DNA of 64,000 bases, taken from NCBI RefSeq assembly GCF_009707365.1, contig NZ_CP046122.1, positions 2,728,001-2,792,000 on the forward strand, in the 5' to 3' direction. The number at the start of each line of letters is the position of its first letter. Positions within the stretch are counted from its first letter, which is position 1. Source of the stretch: Microlunatus sp. Gsoil 973. Its GTDB lineage: Bacteria > Actinomycetota > Actinomycetes > Propionibacteriales > Propionibacteriaceae. The notes under the pieces are model-generated. The model did not search any database and was not told the origin of the DNA. It worked only from the letters and a program-made list of their open reading frames with translations. A program made the position numbers and the translations under genes. Below are positions 9,010-21,509 of this stretch, piece by piece.

Positions 9010-9939
9010 TCAGGTGGGAAGGACACGGGCGCCGGTGACCGGTCCGGTGACATAGCGGGCTGATCGGCACAGTCCCGAGGCGGACAGCGCAACAGTCAGA
9101 TCGACGGCGTCGGCCTGGCTCGCAACGAGAAAGGCGACCGTCGGGCCGGAGCCGGAGACGACGACCCCCAGTGCCCGATACTCCTCGGCCGCCTCGACCA
9201 GCTTGCGCAGCGACGGCATCAGATCAAGTGCGGGCGCCTGCAGATCGTTGATCAACTCCCGGCCGAGCTGCTCGGCGTCACCGTTGCGCAGCGCGTTCAT
9301 CAGTCCGGCCGACACCTCGAACGGATCCGGCGGCGTCGGCCCGAGCTCGTCATAGCGGCGATACACCGCCGGGGTGGGGAGGCCGCCGTCGGCGAAGGCC
9401 AGGACCCAGTGATAGTTGCCCCGGGCCAGTGCCGGTGCGACGCTCTCCCCGCGCCCGCTGCCGACCGCCGTACCACCCAGCAGGGCGAAGGGGACGTCCG
9501 AGCCGAGTTCGGCAGCCAGCGGCAGCAGGTCCTGATGGTCGAGGCCGAGCCCCCAGAGCAGCGAGCAGGCAACCAGGGTCGCGGCGGCGTCGGCGGACCC
9601 GCCGGCCAGACCGGCGGCGACCGGCACCGCCTTCTCGATCCGCAAGGTCACGCCGAGCGGTTCGCCGATCTGGTACGCCAGCAGACGGGCGGCGCGGTGG
9701 GCGAGATTGTGATCATCGGCCGGCACCTGCTCCGCCCCCTCACCGGTCACCCTGACCTCGATCACTCCGGGATCGGCAGGGCTCGCGGTGACCTCCTCGT
9801 ACAGCGAAACGGCCTGGTAGACCGTGGCGAGCGGATGAAAGCCGTCCGGCCGTGGACGACCGACCCGGAGGGTCAGATTGATCTTGGCGGGCGCCCGCAC
9901 GCGGACAGCCAGCGGACCGGGGAGGATCGGCTCAGCCAC
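9010..9939 (-). CDS. ispE: 4-diphosphocytidyl-2-C-methyl-D-erythritol kinase
   Basis: GHMP kinase of the non-mevalonate isoprenoid pathway, phosphorylating CDP-methylerythritol. 309 aa, normal length. The start region VRAPAKINLTLRVG holds the catalytic Lys and Asn; the ATP-binding glycine loop is VAAGLAGGSADAAATL (about residues 107-122); the C-terminal GHMP motif is VVVSGSGPTVAF. GTG start. It follows rsmA with a 31-nt gap on the same strand, the usual actinobacterial order rpfB-rsmA-ispE. Confidence 0.97.
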   Translation of the reverse strand: MAEPILPGPLAVRVRAPAKINLTLRVGRPRPDGFHPLATVYQAVSLYEEVTASPADPGVIEVRVTGEGAEQVPADDHNLAHRAARLLAYQIGEPLGVTLRIEKAVPVAAGLAGGSADAAATLVACSLLWGLGLDHQDLLPLAAELGSDVPFALLGGTAVGSGRGESVAPALARGNYHWVLAFADGGLPTPAVYRRYDELGPTPPDPFEVSAGLMNALRNGDAEQLGRELINDLQAPALDLMPSLRKLVEAAEEYRALGVVVSGSGPTVAFLVASQADAVDLTVALSASGLCRSARYVTGPVTGARVLPT

Positions 9940-9970
9940 ACCCGCGAGCGTATCGGGTGGGGCGCGGGCG

Positions 9971-11988
<2,018 letters not shown>

Positions 11989-12005
11989 TTAGGCGTCGGC
12001 AACGT

Positions 12006-12027
12006 CACGGGACTATAACGGCCCGTG
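12006..12027 (-). promoter_or_regulatory. Hairpin with TATAGT box in the rpfB leader/promoter
   Basis: A 6-bp inverted repeat CACGGG/CCCGTG brackets CCGTTATAGT on the minus strand, 33 nt before the rpfB start. TATAGT resembles a -10 box. No c-di-AMP riboswitch consensus, sometimes found before rpf genes, is recognisable here. Role is inference. Confidence 0.3.
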
Positions 12028-12103
12028 ATTTTCGAAGCCAGTCCGGAATGGGCGTGCAGGCGAGACCTGCGATATATGTCACATAATTCCGAGGAAATCC
12101 TGG

Positions 12104-12733
12104 TCAATCCTTGGGTGTACGCCAGTTGCCGCGATGGACGAGTGCCTCGCGTGGCTGTCGGCGTCGGCTCCGCGGCGATCCGGACTGGCGCTCCCCGGCG
12201 GCCCGGTGGCCTACGCTGACCACGCCGACGACGTACTGCTCCGCGGGGATGCCGAAGGTCTCCCGGACCCGCTCGACGCGATCGGCGGGGACGCCGAAGA
12301 AACAGGCACCGATCCGGCCCTGAGGATCGGCGTCGACGGCGGCGTACAGGATCGCCATCCCCGCCATCCCGGCATCGACGAACCAGTACGGCGCCGTCCA
12401 CGGTTCGACCGACCGCTCCGTCCAACCCTTGTCGGCCAGCGCGTACCGGTCGAGGTAGGCGTCCGCGGAGGCGAGCAGCAGGATCAGACCGGGTGCGGTG
12501 CGCATGCCGCGCAACCAACTGTCCGGTTCGCCGTCCCCGCTGGTCACCGTCCAGAACCGGTCCCGATCGGCGTCCCGGTCGAGGATCAGGAACGACACGC
12601 CCTGGGTGAAGCCGGCGGTCGGCGCGCGCAAGCCGACGTCGACCAGCCGGTCGAGCAGACCGTCGGGCAGCGGCCGGTCCGGGTCGTAGTCGCGGACCAT
12701 CCGGCGGCGCCGGACCACCTCGGAGAACTCCAT
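12104..12733 (-). CDS. Nitroreductase family protein
   Basis: FMN-dependent nitroreductase-fold oxidoreductase, about 209 aa. The N-terminus MEFSEVVRRRRMVRDYDPDRPLP holds the Arg cluster that contacts FMN phosphate; LRAPTAGFTQGVSFLIL and the C-terminal GIPAEQYVVGVVSVGHR complete the fold. ATG at 12733 is preferred to an upstream in-frame start because it begins the family N-terminus and lies one base after the tatD stop, indicating an operon. Substrate unknown; the C-terminus (ending HRGNWRTPKD) is basic. Confidence 0.88.
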   Translation of the reverse strand: MEFSEVVRRRRMVRDYDPDRPLPDGLLDRLVDVGLRAPTAGFTQGVSFLILDRDADRDRFWTVTSGDGEPDSWLRGMRTAPGLILLLASADAYLDRYALADKGWTERSVEPWTAPYWFVDAGMAGMAILYAAVDADPQGRIGACFFGVPADRVERVRETFGIPAEQYVVGVVSVGHRAAGERQSGSPRSRRRQPREALVHRGNWRTPKD

Positions 12734-12734
12734 C

Positions 12735-13664
12735 TCAGGCCCCCTCGGAGAGCGTCCGGGACGGCCAGCTGCCACCGAAGGCCGCGGTGGCGTTCTCGCC
12801 GAGCGCCCGGCACACCGTCTCCAGGTCCTGTTGCCGGACGGCGGCGATCAACCGGGCGGTGTGCGGGATCAGATAGGAGGCGTTCGGCCGACCGCGGTAC
12901 GGCTCCGGCGTCAGGTACGGCGCATCGGTCTCGGTGACGATCCGATCCAGCGGTGCGATCGCCAGCGCCTCCCGTAACGGGCCGGCGTTCTTGAAGGTCA
13001 CCGCGCCGCCGAAGGACAGGTACGCCCCGCGATCCAGACACGCCCTGGCGAAGTCGGCATCACCGGAGAACGCGTGGAAGATCACCCGCTCCGGAAGGCC
13101 CTCGGCGTCCAGCACGTCCAGCACGTCGGCGTGTGCGTCACGGTCATGGATCACCAGGCTCCGCCGATGACGTTCGGCGATCGCGATCTGGGCGGCGAAC
13201 GCGTCCCGCTGGATCGCCTGACCGCCGGCGTCCCGGGTGCGGTAGTAATCCAGGCCGGTCTCCCCCACACCGCGTACCTGATCGTCAGCCGCCAACCGGT
13301 CGATCTCGGTCAGCGCCCGATCCAGTGCGCCACGACCATGATCATGAACCAGCCTGGCCCCGTCGTTGGGGTGGATGGCGACGCTGGCGATGACACTGGG
13401 CCAGGTGTGAGCCGCCTCGACGGCCCACTGCGATCCCTCGACGTCACACCCGACCTGGACGATCCGGTCGATCCCGACCCGGGCCGCCAGATCGATGGCG
13501 TCGGCCGGTGCCAGCTGGGTCCGGCCGTCGGCCACATCGAGATGGCAGTGGGTGTCGACCACCGCGGCGGGCAGTGGGTCGGGCAGCGGTGGACGTTGCA
13601 GATTGCGTCGTTGTCCCTGTTCCGTCGTCTCGGAGCGTCGTTCTCTGGCCCGTGGTTCGGTCAC
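12735..13664 (-). CDS. tatD: TatD family metal-dependent hydrolase
   Basis: 309-aa TIM-barrel DNase of the TatD family. Metal-binding motifs are visible: VVDTHCHLDVADG near residue 38, GVGETGLDYYRTRD, LVIHDRDAHADVL, IFHAFSGDA and VTETDAPYLTPEPYRG. The first about 30 residues (RARERRSETTEQGQRRN) are charged and poorly conserved, so the true start could be slightly downstream of the GTG at 13664. TatD next to rsmI, rpfB and rsmA is the common actinobacterial arrangement. Confidence 0.94.
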   Translation of the reverse strand: MTEPRARERRSETTEQGQRRNLQRPPLPDPLPAAVVDTHCHLDVADGRTQLAPADAIDLAARVGIDRIVQVGCDVEGSQWAVEAAHTWPSVIASVAIHPNDGARLVHDHGRGALDRALTEIDRLAADDQVRGVGETGLDYYRTRDAGGQAIQRDAFAAQIAIAERHRRSLVIHDRDAHADVLDVLDAEGLPERVIFHAFSGDADFARACLDRGAYLSFGGAVTFKNAGPLREALAIAPLDRIVTETDAPYLTPEPYRGRPNASYLIPHTARLIAAVRQQDLETVCRALGENATAAFGGSWPSRTLSEGA

Positions 13665-13673
13665 CCGGACAGC

Positions 13674-14561
13674 TTAGGGAGCGTTCCTGCCGGGCTCCCG
13701 CCGCCCGAGGGCCGCCTGGTAGAGGGCGTTCTTGGCCATACCCCGCCGCTCGGCGACCACCGCGACGGCCGGTTTGAGCTTCATCCCGCCGGCCACCAGT
13801 TCGGTGATCTCGACCACCGCGGCGTCCTTGTCCCGCTCGTCAGCGGCACCGGCCGGTGCTCCGGCGACGACGATGGTGACCTCACCGCGTACGCCCGCGG
13901 CCGCCCAGTCGGCCAGCTCGGCCAGCCCGCCGCGCCGGACCTCCTCATAGGTCTTGGTCAGCTCCCGGCAGACCGCGGCCGGGCGTGCGGCCCCGAACGC
14001 CTCGGCAAGATCGGCCAGCATCGCGGCCGTCCGGTGCGGTGCCTCGAAGAAGACCAGCGTCCGCGGTTCGGTCGCCAGTTCGGCAAGTCGGCGGCGCCGT
14101 TCGCCGGCCTTGCGCGGCAGGAAGCCCTCGAAACAGAAGCGGTCGACCGGCATCCCCGAGACCGCCAACGCCGTGAGTACCGCCGATGGTCCCGGTACGG
14201 CTGTAACCCGGACGCCGGTTTCGACCGCGGCGGCCACCAGCCGGTAGCCGGGATCGGACACCGACGGCATCCCGGCGTCGGTGACCAACAGGACGCGGGA
14301 GCCGTTGCGGGCCGCCTCGAGCAGCTGCCCGGTCCGCGCCGCTTCGTTGCCCTCGAAATAGGACAGCACGCGGGCAGAGGTCGACACTCCGAGCCGATCC
14401 AGCAGGCGCTGCAGCCGGCGGGTGTCCTCGGCAGCGATCAGGTCGGCAGCGCCGAATTCCTCGACCAGCCGCGGGCTGGCGTCCCGGACGTCGCCGATCG
14501 GGGTCGCGGCCAGCACGACTACTCCTGCCGACGGGTCGGGAACAGCTGTCTGGTTGGTCAC
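13674..14561 (-). CDS. rsmI: 16S rRNA (cytidine1402-2'-O)-methyltransferase
   Basis: SAM-dependent tetrapyrrole-methylase-fold enzyme that 2'-O-methylates C1402 of 16S rRNA. 295 aa. Signatures: GVVVLAATPIGDVRDASPR, LIAAEDTRRLQRLL, LVTDAGMPSVSDPGYRLV, VPGPSAVLTALAVSGMP and FCFEGFLPRK. GTG start. It is divergent from the protein O-mannosyltransferase gene with about 97 bp between starts; the same pair is adjacent in mycobacteria. Confidence 0.96.
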   Translation of the reverse strand: MTNQTAVPDPSAGVVVLAATPIGDVRDASPRLVEEFGAADLIAAEDTRRLQRLLDRLGVSTSARVLSYFEGNEAARTGQLLEAARNGSRVLLVTDAGMPSVSDPGYRLVAAAVETGVRVTAVPGPSAVLTALAVSGMPVDRFCFEGFLPRKAGERRRRLAELATEPRTLVFFEAPHRTAAMLADLAEAFGAARPAAVCRELTKTYEEVRRGGLAELADWAAAGVRGEVTIVVAGAPAGAADERDKDAAVVEITELVAGGMKLKPAVAVVAERRGMAKNALYQAALGRREPGRNAP

Positions 14562-14658
14562 GTCGACAGGGTCGCACAGCTCGCCGGTTCCGGTTCGTCA
14601 GCGCCGGCCGGGATCCGATCCTGAGGGCCGGCCCGCGCTGCCACCTAATATTGCGCGC

Positions 14659-16320
14659 GTGACGGATCAGGCAACCCGGACGGCGGCACCGACGGCTGCT
14701 GCGTTCCCGGCGCCGCACGGGGCTGCGGTGATGCTGCCGCCGATGCCCGATCCGCAGCCGACGACGGTACAGCGACTGCGCTCGGCGCTGCCGGCCGACC
14801 GGCTGACCGGGTGGGTCACCACCCTGGTCATCACCGTCATCGCCTTCGTGATCCGGCTGATCAACATCGGCCGACCGCGCTACATCGTCTTCGACGAGAC
14901 CTACTACGCGAAGGATGCCTGGTCGCTGGTGCACTTCGGCTTCGAACGGAACTGGGCCGACAACGCCAACGCCGTCCTGCGCGCCGGCGGTCTGCCGAGC
15001 CCGGAGCACGGCGCCGAGTTCGTCGTGCATCCGCCGATCGGCAAGTTGCTGATCGGCATCGGCGAGCTGATCTTCGGGATGAACTCGTTCGGCTGGCGGG
15101 TCGCATCCCTGGTCTTCGGATCGCTGCTGGTGCTGATCACCATCCGGCTGGTCCGCCGGGTCAGCCGGTCGACGCTGATCGGCGCCGTCGCGGGTGTGTT
15201 GTTGACCGTCGACGGGCTGGCGTTCGTGATGTCCCGGATCGCCCTGCTGGACATCTTCCTGGCCTTCTTCATCGTCGCCGGTGTGGCCTGTCTTGCGGCG
15301 GACCGGGACTGGTTCCGCAACCGGCTGGCCGACCACATCCACCGGTCCGGCAAGCCCGATCTCGACGGTGGCTACGGCCCGCTCCTGCTGGTCCGGCCCT
15401 GGCAGTTGCTCGCCGGGCTGATGTTCGGCCTCGGCCTGGGCACCAAGTGGAATGCGGTGTACGTGCTGGCCGCGTTCTGCGTCCTCAGCCTGGCTTGGGA
15501 CGTCGGTGCCCGCCGGCTCGCCGGCGCCGAGCGGACCGCCGGACTGGCGCTGATCCGGGACGGCCTGGGCAAGTTCGCCTCCGTCGTCGTGCTCGGCGGC
15601 ATCGTCTACGTCGGCAGCTGGGTGAGTTGGTTCGCCACCTCCGGCGGTTACGACCGGGAGTGGGGCCGGGACAATCCGACCGCCTGGACCACCCGGATCC
15701 TCGGCAGCGCGTTCGCCTCCTGGCTGCATGACCAACGTGACATCTACGACTTCCACACCGGCTCGTACATCAACCATCAGACCCACACCTACAACGCCGA
15801 TCCCGGCGGCTGGCTGGTGATCGCGCGAACCATCGGGATCGACGCCGTCAACGACATCAAGCCCGGCACCCACGGCTGCCCGCCAGGTGGCGAGAAGTGC
15901 CTCAGCGTGATCAGCGGCATCGGCACACCATTGCTCTGGTGGGGTGCGGTGATCGCTCTGGTGGTCGCCCTGCTGCTGTGGGTCGGCGGCCGGGACTGGC
16001 GCTTCGGGATACCGATCGTCGGCGTGCTCAGCTCCTGGCTGCCGTGGTTCGGATACACCTCGCGGCCCCAGTTCTTCTTCTACGCGATCACCATCATCCC
16101 GTTCTCGGTGATGGCCGTCGCACTGTGTCTTGGGCTGTTGATCGGGAAGATCCCCCGCGATCCGGTCAGCCGTCGCGCCCGGATGGCCGGCGGGATCGTG
16201 GCGGGCGCCTTCGTCGCCCTGGTCGCGGTGAACTTCGGCTACATCTATCCGATCCTGACCGATCAGGTGCTGCCGTACTCGAAGTGGCTGGCGCGGATGT
16301 GGTTCAGAGGCTGGATCTGA
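14659..16320 (+). CDS. pmt: Dolichyl-phosphate-mannose--protein mannosyltransferase
   Basis: Multi-pass GT39-type enzyme that transfers mannose from polyprenyl-phosphate-mannose to Ser/Thr of exported proteins. About 553 aa. The first luminal loop has the catalytic acidic motif YIVFDETYYAKDAW (about residue 80), followed by AEFVVHPPIGKLLIG and many hydrophobic helices, and a C-terminal PMT region ending FRGWI. GTG at 14659 is chosen because residues further upstream are antisense to rsmI. Likely acts together with Sec-exported lipoproteins such as the one encoded just downstream. Confidence 0.93.
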   Translation: MTDQATRTAAPTAAAFPAPHGAAVMLPPMPDPQPTTVQRLRSALPADRLTGWVTTLVITVIAFVIRLINIGRPRYIVFDETYYAKDAWSLVHFGFERNWADNANAVLRAGGLPSPEHGAEFVVHPPIGKLLIGIGELIFGMNSFGWRVASLVFGSLLVLITIRLVRRVSRSTLIGAVAGVLLTVDGLAFVMSRIALLDIFLAFFIVAGVACLAADRDWFRNRLADHIHRSGKPDLDGGYGPLLLVRPWQLLAGLMFGLGLGTKWNAVYVLAAFCVLSLAWDVGARRLAGAERTAGLALIRDGLGKFASVVVLGGIVYVGSWVSWFATSGGYDREWGRDNPTAWTTRILGSAFASWLHDQRDIYDFHTGSYINHQTHTYNADPGGWLVIARTIGIDAVNDIKPGTHGCPPGGEKCLSVISGIGTPLLWWGAVIALVVALLLWVGGRDWRFGIPIVGVLSSWLPWFGYTSRPQFFFYAITIIPFSVMAVALCLGLLIGKIPRDPVSRRARMAGGIVAGAFVALVAVNFGYIYPILTDQVLPYSKWLARMWFRGWI

Positions 16321-16367
16321 ACGACAATGCAGGGTCGGCTCCCGATGAGGGGCCGGGAAGGACCAGT

Positions 16368-17427
16368 GTGTTTTCGCTCGTACGACGCGTGCTGACCGTG
16401 CCACGGCACATCCGGACAGCGCTGCTGCTGACCCTGCTGATCGGCGTCCTGCCGGCGGCGGCCGCGTGCAGCGGCGGTGGTACCCAGGTGCCGAGCAGTT
16501 CGCCGTCGGCGACCGGGACGCCGCCCTCGGACATCAACCCACAACCCAGGACAACGCTGGCCGACGGCGGCGAACTGCGGATCCCCGTGGACACCATCGG
16601 ACATCAGTGGAACCCGCTGTACAGCGGCAGCTCGGCAGAGGTCCGCCTGGTGATGAGCTCGATGCTTCCGCAGCTCTTCGACTACGACGCCCAGGGCAAC
16701 CCGACCCCGAACCCGGACTATCTGGCGGCGGTGAACGCCACGGGTGGCAACCCGCAGGTGGTCACCTACACCCCTGAGCCCGAACGCCACCTGGAACAGC
16801 GGCCGGACGATCAGCGCCGAGGACTTCGTCGCCGACTGGCAGGCGTGCAACGGGCAGAACATCAGCTTCAAGTGCAACAACACCGACCGGATGTCGCAGG
16901 TGTCGTCGGTGAAGCAGGGCACAAGCCCGGACCAGGTGGTCGTCACCTACAAGGGGTCGTACAGCGACTGGCCGAGGACCTTCGACTTCCTCCTGCCGAA
17001 GGAGTCGGTGAGTGATCCGACGACCTTCAATGACGGCTGGACGTCGCTGACCAAGATCAACGACTGGCTGGCCGGCCCGTTCCGGGTCGCCGATGTCAGC
17101 CGGGATGCCGGCGTGCTGATCGAGACACCGAATCCCGACTGGTGGGCGGACAAGCCCAAGCTTTCCCAGCTGACCTTCCGGGTGATCGCCGCCGATGACC
17201 GGTTCGCCGCGTTGCGCAGCAGCCAGATCGACGCGTACAGCCTGGGCGAGGACACCAGCAAGGTCGACGACCTGGACGCCTTGGGCAATGTCGAGGTCCG
17301 GGAGGCCGACGTTCCGCGCGGCAAGCCGGAACGGGTCGCCACCCGCCGGACGCTGGCCAATTACGGAGCGTTCGGGAACCAGAGCATCGGCTGGACCGAC
17401 GTCGGCTATCTCGAGCCGGCCGGGTGA
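16368..17427 (+). pseudogene. Family 5 ABC transporter substrate-binding lipoprotein, frameshifted and internally deleted
   Basis: The GTG at 16368 (GGAAGGA just upstream) opens a lipoprotein signal ending LPAAAACSGGG, then the peptide-binding N-lobe (GELRIPVDTIGHQWNPLY, VMSSMLPQLFDYDAQGNP). An extra C in the run at 16771-16774 shifts the frame between VVTYT and LSPNATWNSG. The second frame reads the family motif TISAEDFVADWQACNG up to DALGNVEVREADV, then jumps to what looks like the normal C-terminal end (LANYGAFGNQSIGWTDVGYL). The total is about 350 codons against roughly 520-560 in the family, so about 200 residues seem to be missing internally. Probably non-functional. Confidence 0.82.
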
Positions 17428-17449
17428 GCAGCCCGGCCGAGCAGTCCGG

Positions 17450-18331
17450 TCAGTCCGGGTAGCTGACGTAGGCGAACTGGTCGGAGTCCGGCGCCCAACT
17501 GTTGACGTTGATCGTTCCCTGGCCGCCGCGGAATGCGACCACGTCGACCGGCTGCGCCGCTTCGGGGACCGACCCGTCGACCAGCGGAAGGGTCCGCAGG
17601 ATGACGTCCTTGTCCGCCGGATGCCCCTGCGTGCCGGGCGGATAGCTGAGGTAGAGCAGCACTGCGCCGTCCGGAGAGGGATGGGGGAACCAGTTCACCC
17701 GCTCGTCGAAGGTCAGCTGGCGTAGGTCGCTGCCGTCACTCATCCGTACCGGCAGGGTGATCTCGAACAGCTGGGCGTGTCCCGGGCTTTCGGCGGCGAG
17801 TTCGGAGTTGATCATCATCCGTCGGCCGTCCGGGGTGTATTCGCAGCCGTCGTTCTGGACCGACAGGTCGGTCAGCTGGGTGTCCGCACCGCCCGCCGCG
17901 GGGATGGTGAGGACGTTGCTGGTGCGGGCACCGCCGGGACCGGGCGCAACGCCGATGTAGGCCAGGGTGGTTCCGTCGGGCGACACACCGTGCAGGTAGT
18001 GCTGGAAGTCCGATCCATGATCATTGGTGATCCGCCGGGTATCGCCGCCCTCGGCGGGCACCGCGTACAGATGGCCGTCGCCGTTGGAGAAGTAGATGGT
18101 CCGACCGTCGGGTGAGATGCAGTGGTCGTTGTTGATCTTGTCCTGCTCACCGGTGTCGATCAACCGTGGTTCGCCACCTGCGGGCGGGAGTCGATAGAGC
18201 CGTCCGCCGGAGTTGATCAACAGCCAGCTGCCGTCCGGTGACCAGTTCGGGGCCTCGAAGATCTCCTCGCTGGCGTGGATCACTGTCGACTCCCCGGTCG
18301 ACAGCCGGTGGATGATCAACTCACTCGTCAC
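17450..18331 (-). CDS. TolB-like beta-propeller (WD40/PD40) protein
   Basis: About 293-aa protein made of repeating PD40 blades: SPDGSWLLINSGG, SPDGRTIYFSNGDG, SPDGTTLAYIG, TPDGRRMMINSE, SPDGAVLLYLSYP and APDSDQFAYVSYPD. GTG at 18331 has GGAGGAG 5 nt upstream. No signal peptide, so probably cytoplasmic. Such proteins occur beside glycosidase genes in actinobacteria and may handle or sense oligosaccharides, but no catalytic residues are evident. It lies downstream of lacZ on the same strand, separated by a large hairpin. Confidence 0.82.
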   Translation of the reverse strand: MTSELIIHRLSTGESTVIHASEEIFEAPNWSPDGSWLLINSGGRLYRLPPAGGEPRLIDTGEQDKINNDHCISPDGRTIYFSNGDGHLYAVPAEGGDTRRITNDHGSDFQHYLHGVSPDGTTLAYIGVAPGPGGARTSNVLTIPAAGGADTQLTDLSVQNDGCEYTPDGRRMMINSELAAESPGHAQLFEITLPVRMSDGSDLRQLTFDERVNWFPHPSPDGAVLLYLSYPPGTQGHPADKDVILRTLPLVDGSVPEAAQPVDVVAFRGGQGTINVNSWAPDSDQFAYVSYPD

Positions 18332-18382
18332 GTCGTGCTCCTCCACATCGTCTGGGCCCCGTCCTTGCCACCACCCCGCCCG

Positions 18383-18450
18383 TTGCCGCACCACTTCCTG
18401 CATCCCGCACCCTGTGTACGGGGTGCGGGATGCAGCAGCCGGTGCGGCAA
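18383..18450. terminator. Large two-tier palindrome between lacZ and the TolB-like gene
   Basis: Outer arms TTGCCGCACC (18383-18392) and GGTGCGGCAA (18441-18450) enclose inner arms of 15 bp, CTGCATCCCGCACCC (18398-18412) and its exact complement at 18421-18435, with 5-nt internal loops and an 8-nt apex. It begins 8 nt after the lacZ stop. Without a T tract on the minus strand it is not a textbook intrinsic terminator; it may attenuate transcription or protect mRNA ends. Confidence 0.6.
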
Positions 18451-18458
18451 GGGCCGGG

Positions 18459-21377
<2,919 letters not shown>

Positions 21378-21495
21378 TCATGGTCGATGATCAGGCCGGC
21401 GCCGTCGCCGGTGGGGCCGGATGGTCTAGGACCGGATCGGCCACGGCGCCGCGGCTCACGCTAGCGCGCCGGAGCCCGGTGTCCCAACGCAGGGT

Positions 21496-21509
21496 CGTGA
21501 ACGTTCACG
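21496..21509. promoter_or_regulatory. Perfect 14-bp palindrome CGTGAACGTTCACG, LacI-type operator candidate
   Basis: Perfect palindrome with the central AACGTT typical of LacI/GalR-family operators. It overlaps the stop codon of the LAL regulator and lies upstream of lacZ on the same strand. No LacI-family gene is in the window, so the regulator would be encoded elsewhere. Confidence 0.45.

Noticed and set aside
13945-16404. An 819-codon open frame on the minus strand
   Set aside because: It is antisense to rsmI in part and to the whole mannosyltransferase gene, is composed largely of His/Gln/Asp/Arg, and has no domain. It is a GC-rich shadow.
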